From: Azorinus chamasolen
Lineage: Eukaryota > Mollusca > Bivalvia > Cardiida > Solecurtidae
DNA: 64,000 nt
Assembly: GCA_963576725.1 (NCBI GenBank)
Contig: OY755252.1
Location: forward strand, 50,861,394-50,925,393
Direction: 5' to 3'
The notes under the pieces are model-generated. The model saw only the letters and a program-made list of their open reading frames with translations, was not told where the DNA came from and ran no database searches. Shown here piece by piece: positions 1-11,560 of this stretch (position 1 is its first letter; each line of letters opens with the position of its first letter). A program made the translations under genes and the position numbers.

Positions 1-2
1 GA

Positions 3-2702
3 CATACGGGTTCAAGTGTTGTTGATTATTTTATATGTAGTAATGAACTATTTAACTTATGTAAAAATGTTAGAGTTGATGACAGTCCAGAAAGTGATCA
101 CATGCCTATAACCTTAAGCCTGAATAAAGTGGCAATATTAGAAGGACAAAGTAATAATGATCATGTAGATGAAACTAAAATTAAGATAAATGATTCTAAT
201 TGCGTCAGATACCAAGAGGCGCTGAAAGATAGCATACTGAATGGTGATTTTAACAAACTAGATGACTTGCTTGATTCATCTGCCTTTGATGGAAATAGTA
301 CAGTGGAAGAGTTAAAAACTTGTCTGCTGGATATAAGCAAAAATTTCTTTACACATTACAAGACTAGTAATAAACAAACTCCAGTTTTTAATTGGTTTGA
401 TACAGAATGTAAAAATTTAAAACGCCATGCAAGTAAGCTTTAAAGAATTTACAGAAAAAATAAAGTTACTGAACATTTAATGAATTATCTTGAGGCTAAA
501 GCTCACTATAAAAATACGTGCAGAAATAAGAAACGGAACTGTGAGCAGAAATATATAAGTCTTAACAACACACAAGGTAACCCTAAATTATTTTGGACAA
601 AGCTGAAACGCTTGACCAATAAGCAGCTGCAGATACCAAATATAAGTGATGATGAATGGTTTTGTCACTTTAAGAACGTGTTTGAAATGAGTGAGTCCGA
701 TAATGGAAGTAGTGTAGGGTTCGACCAAGACACTGATGATACGGATAGTTTGCAAGGAAATATCCTGAATGCAGAAATACATACTGATGAAATCATATCA
801 GCTGTCAAACAGTTGAATATTAACAAGTCTAGTTTTGGACTACTTATTCCAGCTCATTTTATTTATGGGCTATACTTTCTTCTTCCCTATTTGCTAAAAT
901 TGTTTAATAAGTTATTTAAGAACGGGCAGTTTCCAGATTCATGGAGTAAGGCAGTTTTAATACCAATACATAAGAAAGGTAATCATAACAATCCAGATAA
1001 CTATAGAGGAATAGCACTTATTGATGTAATTAGTAAAATATACATAAGCATATTGAATAAAAGATTAACTTTATATACTGAAGTATTTGACAGCATAAGT
1101 GAATCTCAGTCCGGGTTTAGGAAGGGGTACTGCACCACAGACAATGCATTTGTTCTTTACTCAGTCATAAATATATACCTTTCAAGAAAAAGAAGGAAAC
1201 TGTATGTTGCATTCATAGATTTCAAAAAAGCATTTGATTATGTCAACAGGTCCAAATTATATAATATATTATTTAACAATGGGATAAATGGTCATTTACT
1301 CAATTCTATCATGGCTTTGTATAAAAGTGTAAAGATGTGCGTCAGATGTACAACAAATGGTAATTTAACTGACTTCTTTGAATGCCCATTAGGTTTAAGG
1401 CAGGGATGTAATTTAAGTCCATTGTTATTTTCTATATTCATAAATGAACTTGCTCACGAAATCCAAAACAATGGGGTACATGGAATACAACTCTTACCAT
1501 CTGAGATAGAAGTATTTCTGTTAATGTTTGCTGACGACATAGCATTATTATCTGATACAGTTATAGGTCTACAAAAACATCTAAATACATTGCAACAGTT
1601 TTGTGATAAAAATCATTTATATGTCAATACTAACAAAACTAAAGTTCTAGTTTTTAAGAGAGGTGGCAAGTTGTCTCGCAAGGAAAACTGGAAATACAAA
1701 AACACAAATATTGAATGTGTAAATGGTTTTACTTATATAGGAATGTACTTTACTAGTACCTTGTCATTACATAAGATGGCAGACCAGGCCGCCATCAAGG
1801 CAAAAAAGGTACTGTTCTTACTTTTAAAGAGCATTTTGCCTTTAACATCAATGAATATGAAATCTAGTGTATTTTTTAAAATATTTGATTCGAAGATTAC
1901 TCCAATTTTGATGTATGGCGCAGAAATATGGGGAATGATAGATACGTATTCAGTAGAAACTGTCCAGATGTATTCTTGCAAACGGTTTCTACACACAGCT
2001 CTGAGTGCATGTAACAATGCTGTGTTAGGAGATTTAGGTCGTTTCCCGCTAAAAATACTAGCTATGAAAAGATGTTTGAAATACTGGCTGAGAATATTAA
2101 GACTTCCAGATGACAGATATGTTAAACTCTGTTACAACATGCTATGTATGTATGACAATCATGGTTATGTTAACTGGGTCACTTATATCAGAAACAATCT
2201 ATATAGTAATGGATTTGGTTATGTATGGGAAGCACAAAATGTGCCAAGTGAAAAGCTATTTATTTCTGAATACATAGCAAGGTTGAAAGATCAACATATT
2301 CAAACATGGTCTGAATTATGCATGAGTAATAACAAATTAAATAAATTCTATGTCTTTGTAAAACCATCATTTGGCTTTGAACCCTATATAAATTGTTTGG
2401 ATATTGTGAAGTTTAGAAGTTGCTTGACAAATTTTAGATGTTCCTCACATAATTTAATGATTGAAAAAGGTCGTCATCTTGGTTTACCTAAAGAAGAGCG
2501 TGTATGCTTCCATTGCAAAAATGCTATAGAGGATGAGTACCATTTTGTAATTGTATGCCCCATATACTCTGCATTGAGAAGAGTCTATATACCATTAAAA
2601 TACTACGAGGTACCAATTGCAAATACAAATACTGAATTACTACGGAAACTAGCAATGTATTTATACTATGCTAATAAATTAAGACAGACTTGCACAGATT
2701 GA
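3..2702 (+). pseudogene. LINE ORF2: endonuclease tail, reverse transcriptase, CCHC finger; one in-frame stop
   Basis: Frame 3 is open from the window edge to the final stop except for a single TAA at 441-443. Downstream reading continues in the same frame through 29 further codons before the first internal Met at 480. The N-terminal piece ends in the SDHMPI motif of apurinic-like (EEP) endonucleases. Counting from that Met, reverse transcriptase signatures are NYRGIAL (about 174-180), FIDFKKAFD (245-253), GLRQGCNLSP (305-314) and the catalytic FADD (350-353). A CX2CX8HX4C zinc finger occupies residues 676-693. The stop is one base away from a Gln codon, so the copy is young or was recently active. 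It could also be read as two abutting ORFs, but the shared frame argues for a nonsense mutation. Confidence 0.9.
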
Positions 2703-3719
2703 TGTTGAAATAGGCTATATCTAACTAGACTAAAAGACGGTATGATATAGCCTTTTCAACTGTCATATACTTACTTTTCCTTAGATTAATTTCAGATATC
2801 ACGGAGGTATTTATTCTTTAGATTAAACGTGTAGGGTAGCGCATTTGGTAGTCATTAGATAGTATAGGTTATGGAATTTGATAGTAAAGGCAATACTAGC
2901 CTAATACATGCATGTAGTAGTAAGGGGTAAATTGGTGGCAGGACAAAGTGCAATGACTAACAATGTATGATTTTTATTCGGAATGGTCATCGCTTCACGC
3001 AAGATAAATCGTGCCTTTACGAAGTATATTGTACTATTCAGATAGTGTGGTTATGTCTAGTTTACTTGTACAATTGTCTGGTTAAATTGTACATAACACA
3101 TACGGGCCTTTCCGTTTAGGCACGTATCTACCTGAACGGAGACACCCGATAAAAGTAAATCGTACTGAAGTAGTTTTTATTGTGTTCGGATGCAGTACTG
3201 TTCAACTTGCCTTTAATAGTGTAAGCATAAAATCTTAATTTTCGTTTCGCTAAGGTAGAAGGATAACATAGATGAAATTTTAGCTATCAATATACCCAGC
3301 ATGCACGGCACCTTAAATTTTGTTTCGTTAAGGCGCCAGTAGGTATATGGGTGTGCAGGATTATGTATGTGTATGCAATGTTAACCGTACTATGTCATTG
3401 AGGTTGTCTTAGAACATGTTTATATCTTGCTGATGTATACATGTAAGTGGGAACTGAGCACATACTGCAACTAATAAAATGGTTAGCATTTATAAATGGT
3501 AAGTATGTGTAAGGTATTCAACGTTCTAACATAGATAAATGGTGAATCTGTTGAGAAGGCATTACAGTAATGCAGAGTATCTAATCAAATGCCTAGTAAT
3601 ATAGATGTTTGTAGTACTTACAGGTCAATAGTATGCTAAAAATGTATTTGTTTATTTATGTTCATATATGTTTATGGGCCGGAGGCCTTATATACGAAAT
3701 AAAGTTCAAAGAATAAAGT
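2703..3719 (+). other. 3' UTR of the LINE
   Basis: About 1 kb without a coding ORF follows the LINE stop codon and runs to AATAAAGTTCAAAGAATAAA. No tandem repeat or hairpin is obvious except the terminal GGCCGGAGGCC palindrome. Confidence 0.6.
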
Positions 3720-3753
3720 GATCTAAAAATAGCCTATGGAGAAAAGGGTTAAA
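3720..3753. repeat. Right-end remnant of a TTAA-type MITE
   Basis: The sequence CTAAAAATAGCCTATGGAG...AAAGGGTTAA matches the right end of the complete MITE at 39839-40070. It is stranded here by the LINE insertion. Confidence 0.55.
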
Positions 3754-3839
3754 ATCCATAGCTGCTGCCAGATGTCATTTAACAAAGTCAAGCAGTTTTG
3801 TTTTTTGCGAAGTGTCAACTCCAAAGTTCAAAACCTAGG

Positions 3840-4160
3840 TACCTATTCATACAAAAATCATACAAAATTCAAGTTCAAGGACCATAACTCTGACAAAAAT
3901 TAATTCACCAGATTGAGGTTCCAACTAAAGCTGTAACTCGTCTAGATTAAGCTTTATGCCAAATATAAAGTTAATTACTTAAACCACTTCCAAAAAAAGT
4001 CCAGCCAATTGAAAACTTGATGATAAAAATCAAAAATTATTCAACAGCATTGAGATTTGATCTTAAGCTATAATTCATCTAGATTTAGGTTTATAAAACA
4101 TATAAAGTTAATATCTTGAACCACTTCCAAGAAAAGTCCGGACAATGGAACATTTGACCA
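3840..4160 (+). repeat. Two diverged ~135-bp direct repeats
   Basis: Units beginning near 3911 and 4046 share the path TTGAG..., CTGTAACTCGTCTAGATT / CTATAATTCATCTAGATT, ATATAAAGTTAAT and AACCACTTCCAA.AAAAGTCC. They look like the worn internal units of a tandem-repeat element of the same general type as family F. The rest of 4160-5048 shows no recognisable gene. A short open frame at 4145-4372 has no coding features. Confidence 0.4.
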
Positions 4161-4568
4161 AAAATTTCAAGATGATTCTAATAGTGGACATAATTTGGAG
4201 AAATAAAGGAGCTATTATTGAAATAATCTTTAATTTATGCATATTACCTATGCTTCTGTTCACAAGAAACTCCAGACACAATACTTACTGTTCTAAATCA
4301 TCAGATGGTTCACTGCTCTTTTTACATCTCAGCTCTTCTTCTACAAATCAGAAACATAATTTTGAAAACTGAATTCTCTGAATTCCAAATACCAAAAGCA
4401 AGTTCCAGAACATAAACTTACATTTCCGTTGTAAATCACATCTAAAACCCGAACATACCCTCCTGGCAGCCAATTAGTAGATGAAATGAAAACTTCTTAC
4501 ATTTTGAACATATCAAAAAAGTGTATTTTCGCCGTTTAAATGACATGTAAACATAGGTTTCCATGGCT

Positions 4569-4588
4569 TGACGTCATATATGACGTCA
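4569..4588. promoter_or_regulatory. 20-bp perfect palindrome with two CRE sites
   Basis: TGACGTCATATATGACGTCA is a perfect inverted repeat and contains two complete TGACGTCA octamers, the consensus for CREB/ATF bZIP factors. No adjacent gene is recognised, so regulatory use is speculative. Confidence 0.35.
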
Positions 4589-5374
4589 TACGTTCTAAAG
4601 TGATCTTACACGTGTTACAGATAAGGAAATCTTAACCTGTTGTTCTAACTCTGAGATAAAGGAAGATATGTGAGAAATACTGTTCTTTCAACCATTTTGG
4701 ACAAACAGGGAAAAAGGGGGGGGGGATGTGTTAAGACATTACACTTTCAGGACTGGACATTACACTTTCTCTGTCATAATGTAAAAGCTTAGTTCAATGA
4801 TATTGTGTATACTCTTGACAGTTGTTTGTTCGATATAGTTTTAATTATAATATTTCTTCCTTTTTGTTAAGTTGAGAGTCCATACTTACCTTAACTGTAA
4901 GTAAAGGTTTAGACAGTTTGTAAGGCAATTATAAGGTGAAATTCGCACTCAACTAGTACATGCAAATTGCAATAGAAATACACATTGAAATTAAAACGAT
5001 AATACACTTAAACAAGATATGTTGAAATACTTTGAAAAAATGAACATTTTAACCCTTTCCTCCATAAATATGCCTTTCTCTGCCTTTGCATACTTGGTAG
5101 ACCCAGATCAAATGGCTCCTGTACAGTGTAGGAGCTCTCTGATCAGGGTCTGTTCTGTTTGCTTATGGAATAAAATAGATCTTATTCTATAGTTCCTACT
5201 TTCGCAAAACATTCATGTGTTAATGTCATTTCAAACAAGAGCTGTCACAGTCACGTGACAAATGCCCCCAAAAATTGTACCCTGTGACCTTGACCTTTGA
5301 CCCACGGACCAGGGAGTTGACACATCGTCTTTGTGTGGTGAACATTTGTGCAAGGTTACTTTGAAATCCATTTA

Positions 5375-5422
5375 GCCACCCCGACATTTGCCCACATATT
5401 TCTCGATGCGCGGACATTCGCC

Positions 5423-5453
<31 letters not shown>

Positions 5454-6252
5454 TCTGTTAGTATGTTTAAATGTCGGACATTTGCCACCTTATAGTTTTT
5501 ATGTACTAATATGACAGCATTAAATGCCGAAATTTGTGAAACTAATGACATTTGACATTCGCGAAAACTAATGACATTTCAAGTTTGAATGCGTGGCAGT
5601 TTATAAGGCTTTGAAAGAGAAGCAAGAAAACTAGTTTCTATTTAAAATCTTACATGATTAGTTATTATCATTTAGCTTATGATGCATACTTATTGCTCAT
5701 CAGATAAACGAAAGCCACAAGCCTACATTGTTTTTCTGTTCAGTGCAGCATATTTATGGCAGATAAATGTAGATCTACCCAAGGAGCTCTTTAATGTGGA
5801 GTCTCAAAAATAGGTCAATCTTTACCTTGAATCAAGCGGACTTTTTGTTATGATTGTTCAAAGTAAATTGTGTTGCTGATAGATATCAAGAGAGTATTTG
5901 GTCTTAAGAAACTGATTACCCGATGCAAAGATGTTATTTCACAGTGACCTTTCAGCCTTAATATAATTACAGTAGCCTAAATCTACTAATCTACATTAAT
6001 GGACTGTTACGTGTTTGATAACAGGTACAAGGTAGGTAATGTGTCGGTTTGTGTCATACTTATCAATATTACTAGCATGGTTGATTGGCTAGCTGAGAAG
6101 AGACCCAAGTGGAACTGGACTGACTGCCCGGGGCCTCTTAGCTTATAATCTCATTTTCGGACCGAATTTTTTTCAGATTCTGAAATACAAAACGGGTCTC
6201 AAAATGCAAAAATCAGTCCAGACCGGCGATTTTCCTGATTTCTAGAGCTCTG
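5375..6252 (+). mobile_element. hAT-like non-autonomous copy lacking its left end
   Basis: This stretch aligns with the complete element at 50621-51942: GCCACCC.GACATTTGCCC, AATATGACAGCATTAAAT, GACATTCGCGAAAACTAATG, then GACCGGCGATTTTCC and the right terminus TTTCTAGAGCTCTG. The first ~50 bp, including the left inverted repeat, are missing. The left junction abuts the C-unit text GAAATCCATTT directly. It also lacks the ~200-bp fold-back insertion present in the other copy. No transposase reading frame is visible. Confidence 0.6.
5424..5452 (+). repeat. Poly-C tract, 29 bases
   Basis: An uninterrupted run of 29 C lies inside the hAT-like copy. The sister copy at the same relative position has no such run, so the tract expanded after the copies diverged. 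Confidence 0.85.
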
Positions 6253-7383
6253 CCTGTGACCTTGACCTTTGACATATGGACCAGGGAGCTAAACGCGACA
6301 CATCGTCTTCGTCTGGTGAACATCTGTGACAAGTTGTATTGAAATCCATTGATAGAGAAGTTACAGAACGGACACGAAATTTGTGACAAAGTAATTGTAC
6401 CCTGTGACCTTGACCTTTGACCCATGGACCAGGGAGTTGAAAGCGACACATCATCTTTGTCTGGTAACCATTTGTGCCAAATCATATTGAAATCTATTGA
6501 TATATAAAGAAGTTAGACCGGACACGAAATTTGTGACAAAGTAATTGTACCCTGTGACCTTGACCTTTGACCCATGGACCTAGCAGTTGAAAGCGCCACA
6601 TTGTCTTTGTGTGGTGAACATTTGTGGCAAGTTATATTGCAATCCATGGATAGATAAAGAAGTTACAGACCGGACACAAACTTTGTTACAAAGTTATTTT
6701 ACCCTGTGACCTTGACCTTTGACCCATGGACCTGGGAGTTGAACGTGACACATCGTCTTTGTGTGGCGAACATTTGTGGCAAGTTATATTGAAATCCATT
6801 GATAGATAAAGAAGTTACAGACCGGACACGAAATTTGTTACAAAGTTATTCTACCCTGTGACCTTGACCTTTGACCCATGGACTTGGGAGTTGAACGCGA
6901 CACATCGTCTTTGTGTGGTGACCAGGTTATTCTGAAATCCATTCACAGATTAAGAAGTTATAGAAGGGACACGAATTTGAGACGGACGGATGGAAGGACG
7001 GATGGACAGACAATGCGATTACTGTATGCCCGCCGTTGGGGGCATAAAAATTATCTAATTAATAGTCACAAAAAATATTCATGGAGTAAAGGGTTAACAC
7101 GTTCAAGCAGTTTGATCCAGATCAGATTGTAAAAAACAGATAACACTGTTCCCTGGTTGATTGGATTTCCTGTTTAGCCCCTCGTGATTCAATAAACAAG
7201 ACCTTATTAATTAAATTCGGAGGTCACAACACAAAAGGGTCACAGCAGGGTGTGATATATGATGATTACTTATCTATGACACTACTAGACTGCTACACAA
7301 ACAATACTGAATGTCCATTCAAACGTCCCCTCCTCTCCAAAAGAAATAAAATAAAAAAAATATTTTATAACTTTTTGATTTTG

Positions 7384-7640
7384 TTTACCCTTTACTCTAT
7401 GAATATACATGTAAGAAATAATGTCATCATGAATATTAATTAATTAAATTAATTTTAGAATGATATATTAACACAGGAAATTTGGGGCATAGCAGAAACT
7501 GTGGAATCTTATCTATATTATATATTTAGTAAACAGAGAAGACCCTGATCAGATGGATCTGTCTGATCAGGGTCTACTCTGTTTGCAAAGGCATTAAAAG
7601 GCATATTATGTGTGAAATAAAGACATTTTAACATTTAAGT
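7384..7640. mobile_element. Degenerate fold-back MITE
   Basis: It begins TTTACCCTTTACTCTATGAA. The central hairpin pairs AGACCCTGATCAGA (7539-7552) with TCTGATCAGGGTCT, flanked by AAACAGAG and CTCTGTTTGC. The right end is eroded (GAAATAAAGACATTTTAA). It belongs to the same family as the element at 27766-27954. Confidence 0.5.
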
Positions 7641-7728
7641 AGCAGTCTGAAATTGTGTCATATATTTCTGCTGGTTTGTTAAGATTTAGGGTAATTTTAT
7701 CATTTATCTGCAGTTTTTTTGAAAAAAA

Positions 7729-8893
7729 CAAGAGGGCCAAGATGGCCCTGAATCGCTCACCTGATTACCATAGAATTAAAATTATATCTGGGTAGCCCCA
7801 AGATGGGGCCAATATTGACCTAAGGGACAATATTTGAACAATGTTGATAGTGGATCATGAGCAGTGGTTCTAGAGTATAAGATTTCAAATATTTAGATTA
7901 TTGATTTTATTAAGGCAATCATTCTGACCAATAAAGATTGGGCTAAAAATGTGACCTCTACAGTGCTTTTTCTAAGATTTGACCTAGTGACCTACTTTTT
8001 GACCCCCACCCCACCCATGATCAAACTAAACTAAACATTGATATCACCAAACAAACATTCTGAGTAATTTTGAGTAAGATTATTAAAAAAATGTGGCCGC
8101 TGTATTGTAAACAAGATATGACCTAGTGACCTAGTTTTTGACCCCATATGACCCACGGTCAATCTCATCCGAGATTTTATCAAAACAATCCTTCTGATTA
8201 CGTTTCATGAAAATTGGACAAAAAATGTGACCACTAGAGTGTTCACAAAGTTTTTCTACTGTTAGACCTTGTGACCTAGATTTTGACAGAACATGACCAA
8301 TGTTCCAACTTGTCAGAGATTTTACCAAAACAATAATTCTGATAAAGTTTCATGAAGATTTGGCTACAAATGTGACCTCTAGAGTGTTAACGAGGTTTTT
8401 CTATTATTTGACCTAGTGACCTAGTTTTTAACCCCACATGATCCACTTTCAAACTTGTTTGAGATTTTATTAAGACGATAATTCTGACTAAGTTTCATGA
8501 AGATTGGACAAAAAATGTGACCACTAGAGTGTTCACAAGGTTTTTCTACTGTTTGACCTAGTTTTTGACCGGACATGACCCATTTCCAAACTGGTCCGAG
8601 ATTTTATTATGACAATCATTCTAAGTTTCATAAAGATTGGGCTAAAAATGTGACCTCGAGGTTTACCTACTATTTGACCTAGTGACCTAGTTTTTGACCC
8701 ACCATGACCAACTTTCAAACTCGTCCGAGATTTTATCAAGACAATCATTCTGACCAAGTTCGATGAAGATTGGACAAAAATTGTGACCACTAGAGTGTTC
8801 ACAAGCAAATTGTTGATGACGCACACCGCACGCCAGACGCCGGACAATCAAGTTTCCCAAAAGCTCACCCTGAGCTTTGCTCAGATGAGCTAA
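7729..8893 (+). mobile_element. A-type palindrome-ended element, copy 1
   Basis: The 5' module is CAAGAGGGCCAAGATGGCCC followed by TGAATCGCTCACCTG. The 3' module is a CGCACGCCAGACGCCGGACA spacer, then AAAGCTCACCCTGAGC and GCTCAGATGAGCTAATAAA, forming a hairpin. The body holds about seven loosely conserved units of 110-130 bp keyed on TTTGACCTAGTGACCTAGTT, CGAGATTTTATCAAGACAAT and TTTCATGAAGATTGG. No protein is encoded. The copy at 41788-43104 shares both ends. Confidence 0.7.
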
Positions 8894-9130
8894 TAAAAAA
8901 TGTGCAAAATAAAAGACACAAAAAAACCCTGAAAATGCAAACAATATATTTCCACATCCTTCATTATTCTCGATGTAAAAGAACTTGTTTCACTGTGTAA
9001 TCAGTGTGAAAACAATCAATAATGGATAACAAAAGTGTAGCAAAAGACCAGCTTGGTGGCAGCGCCACCTGGTTGGACAGGGGCAGATAACCGACAAAAG
9101 ACGCCCATTAGTGTGCTTTTTCACACCTCT

Positions 9131-9349
9131 TTAACCTTTAGCCTGCTGAGCAAATTATTTTTGAAGAATATTTCACCTAATACATTTTCAAAATTCAAAC
9201 TACAATCAATTTGTCTACCAAAATGCAATCAGAGTGTCAAACAGTTTGGATCCTGATGAGATGCTCAGTTACTCAGCATCTCATCTGGATCCAAACTGTT
9301 TGCATGGGTATTCACTCATCCGCCCAGAGCAGAGCAGGCTAAAGGTTAA
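9131..9349. mobile_element. Complete 219-bp MITE with TTAA ends
   Basis: The termini are TTAACCTTTAGCCTGCTGAG and the inverted AGAGCAGGCTAAAGGTTAA. The core is a long hairpin, AAACAGTTTGGATCCTGATG versus CATCTGGATCCAAACTGTTT. TTAA target duplications are intact. Related hairpins occur at 10342-10420, 10484-10560, 22598-22670, 37567 and 39622. Confidence 0.7.
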
Positions 9350-9633
9350 TGAAATTTAGGGAAGATGATCTCAATATGCAATCAATAAGCACGATGCACT
9401 CCTACTTTAATGTTGATGCTTTTTGGGGGTTTTTTTAACATCAAACAGGTAAACAGGCAAATTCGCTGAATTGATATCCCGCTGCCAAACAAGAGCTGGC
9501 CAAAGTATTAAACTGAGTTATTGAAAATGAAATACAGATGCATGGACAGTCAAAAGGATGGATGACGCTAAAACTAAATCCTTCCGTCTACGTCAGGGGA
9601 TAATTGACTGATAGATATTACAACTGGGCATAG

Positions 9634-9890
9634 TTAACCCTTTATTCCGTATACTTATGGATTTTAGTAATTGAAAACAGAACAGACCCACATCAAACTG
9701 ATCCTAAAGGAGCTATCTGATCTCAGTCTACTTTGTTTGCTAAAGGAATTTACATACGGTAGGTCTAATTCTACAACTTATACCATGACCAAAACAACTC
9801 TCGTTCATATGGCATTATAAGTATTAAGCTTATTAATAATCCTACATATATTATTTGCTACATGTATAGACATGGCCTAAAGGGTCAAAG
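9634..9890. mobile_element. Degenerate fold-back MITE
   Basis: The left end is GTTAACCCTTTATTCCGTAT. A hairpin pairs CAGACCCACATCA with TGATCTCAGTCTAC. The right end AAAGGGTCAAAGG has lost its TTAA. Confidence 0.4.
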
Positions 9891-10136
9891 GTTTGGAATG
9901 CAGTCTTTGCAGTGGTGGTCCATGTATTTCATTATGTCTTCCCCCCATGTTTATATGGGGGAGACATTGTTTTCGTGAGAGTTGTCTGTCTGTCTGTCCG
10001 TCACACTTTTTGTCCGGACGATAACTTCAATATGCCTGATGCCAGTTGATTGAAAGAGCATAATGAGAGGAAGTGTCATGCACAAGGTCCATAACTCTGG
10101 CTTCACTAATATAGGAGTTATTGCCCCTTGTAAAAA

Positions 10137-11560
10137 CAAGAGGGCCTGAAAGGCCCTGACATCGCTCACCAGACAATCAGAGGAGAAGATTTTCAAAGTT
10201 TTAACTATGTGTTTCTATAGAAAACTAGCCAGCCCTGGCGAGGGCCAATTTTGACTCAAGGGGCATAATTTATGTAATTTTTGTAGAGGACCTCAAGTGA
10301 AGAAAAATTTAGACTAGAGGCGGATTCTCCCACCACTAATGACCTATGGAAACAGTTTGGATCCAGATCAGGTCCCACATAATGTGGGGCCTGATCTGAT
10401 ATCCAAATTGTTTGTAAATGAGACTGAACTTCTGAAAAACTTAGAAAGAAAGTGTGTAGTGGGATTCTCCCACCACTAATGACCTATGCAAACAGTTTGG
10501 ATCCAGATCAGGGCCAATATAATGTGGGGCCTGGTCTGTTATCCAAACTGTTTGTCAATGAGACTGAACTTCTGAAAAACTTAGAAAGAAATTGTGTAGT
10601 ACGGATTACTTATGAATATGCTGCAGACAACTATTTAGCAGATGACAAAATTACCCAGCATGCAAAGAGTTAAGCTGAAATTCACAACAGATATGCTCTA
10701 TATTGATATCTGGTAGCTTAATGTAGGGCATAGGTATGAAAAAAAGCTTTAAGAGTGTTCTGCATATTGAGAACTATCCACAGTTTTCTCAATCTTAAAT
10801 GAGTGTGTGTTATTTGTCTAAACACAATTTCTACTCTACTGATCAGGCTAAGGGCGATTATATAAGAAATCACCCTGACTGGTCTCAGCTCTGCAGGCTG
10901 ATATATTAAGGAGAAACCTTTAGAATGTCGATTATGATGTGAAGAAGTCTGTAAACACAGGGTAGGGCCAATTTTAACCCAAGAACTATGATACTTATAA
11001 AACCCATAAAGTTATGCTAAGTAAATATATACACCAAATATCTAAGCTCTGGGACATGTAGTTTCTGACAAGAATATTTTTAAAGTTTTTCCTATGCATA
11101 ACTAGTGATCTCATGGGCTGTTTATGTAGTCAGCTAGAAAAAACTGTTAATCCCTGGGGTGGGACCAATTTTTATCCTAGGGGCATAATTTATATAACTT
11201 TTGTAGAAGCCCTGAAGTTGAAGCTATGTGCCAAATATGAAAGCTGAGGACCTCCTAGTTTTAGAGGAGATGATGTTCAAAGTTTTCACTATATGTTTCT
11301 ATTGAAAACTGAAAACCCCTGGGGCAGGGCCAATTTTGACCCCAGGGGTATAATTTATATAACTTTTGTAGAGGACCTATAGGTGATGCTATGTACCAAA
11401 GATGAAAGCTGAGAACCCTGTAGATTCAGAGGAGAAGATTTTTAAAAGTTCAAATTGTTGACGCCCGACGACGGACGACGCACAACACACGCCGACGGAC
11501 GACGGACATCTGACGATCACAAAAGCTCACCCTGAGCACTTTGTGCTCTGGTGAGCTAAA
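10137..11560 (+). mobile_element. B-type element nested in the E-type element
   Basis: The 5' module CAAGAGGGCCTGAAAGGCCC is followed by CATCGCTCACCAG. The 3' module has GACGACGGACGACGCACAAC, then AAAGCTCACCCTGAGCACTT and GTGCTCTGGTGAGCT. The body contains roughly four 165-bp B units (GGGCCAATTTTGACC, ATAATTTATATAACTTTTGT). A fold-back sequence interrupts it at about 10310-10680. Confidence 0.65.
10310..10680. repeat. Tandemly duplicated fold-back hairpin inside the B element
   Basis: A 140-bp unit beginning GGATTCTCCCACCACTAATG is present twice (10322 and 10462). Each copy includes the hairpin AACAGTTTGGATCCAGATCA ... ATCCAAA.TGTTTG with a CACATAATGTGGGG-type loop. The right end GCATGCAAAGAGTTAA resembles that of the MITE at about 22592-22703. 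An open frame at 10452-10673 runs through this repeat and is not a gene. Confidence 0.55.

Larger units (their letters stand above)
1..3719 (+). mobile_element. Non-LTR retrotransposon (LINE), 5' end outside window
   Basis: The segment carries the C-terminal part of an endonuclease, a full reverse transcriptase and a C-terminal CCHC finger, then about 1 kb of 3' UTR. The UTR ends near a GGCCGGAGGCC palindrome and two AATAAA signals (about 3699-3718). The architecture is that of one-ORF2 LINEs of the broad Jockey/CR1/I assemblage; I cannot fix the clade. Directly after it lies AAATAGCCTATGGAGAAAAG followed by GGTTAA, which is the right end of a TTAA-type MITE found elsewhere in the window. The LINE therefore probably landed inside such a MITE, whose left half lies beyond base 1. 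No target duplication can be read because the 5' end is missing. Confidence 0.85.
5236..7050 (+). mobile_element. C-type palindrome-ended element with ~150-bp tandem units
   Basis: It opens with CAAGAGCTGTCACAGTCACG, where GTCACAGTCACGTGAC forms a palindrome, followed by TGCCCCC. It closes with TGCCCGCCGTTGGGGGCATA, a TGCCC/GGGGCA hairpin, and then A-rich sequence. The body consists of about five units of roughly 150 bp, each starting ACCCTGTGACCTTGACCTTT and ending near AAGTTACAGACCGGACACGA. A GACGGACGGATGG spacer precedes the 3' hairpin. Bases 5375-6252 are a foreign hAT-like sequence. The second copy at 55555-56373 is in the opposite orientation. Confidence 0.65.
5049..7097. mobile_element. 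TTAA-flanked fold-back MITE, split by a C-type element
   Basis: The left end TTAACCCTTTCCTCCATAAA (5049-5068) and right end CATGGAGTAAAGGGTTAA (7080-7097) are inverted, and both end in TTAA. Between 5101 and 5160 sits the family's central hairpin, with GACCCAGATCA and TGATCAGGGTC arms. A complete C-type element (5236-7050) interrupts the right half, and that element in turn holds a hAT-like copy. TTAA duplications with a CCC-type terminus fit piggyBac-mobilised MITEs. Confidence 0.6.

Noticed and set aside
5226..6485. ORFs over the GTGACCTTGACCTTTGACC repeats
   Set aside because: Short, overlapping, and repeated in every C-type unit at both loci; a property of the repeat.
9239..9300. CTGATGAG in MITE hairpins (also 22614, 59674) as hammerhead cores
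   Set aside because: No GAAA partner at the required position; these are simply paired hairpin arms.
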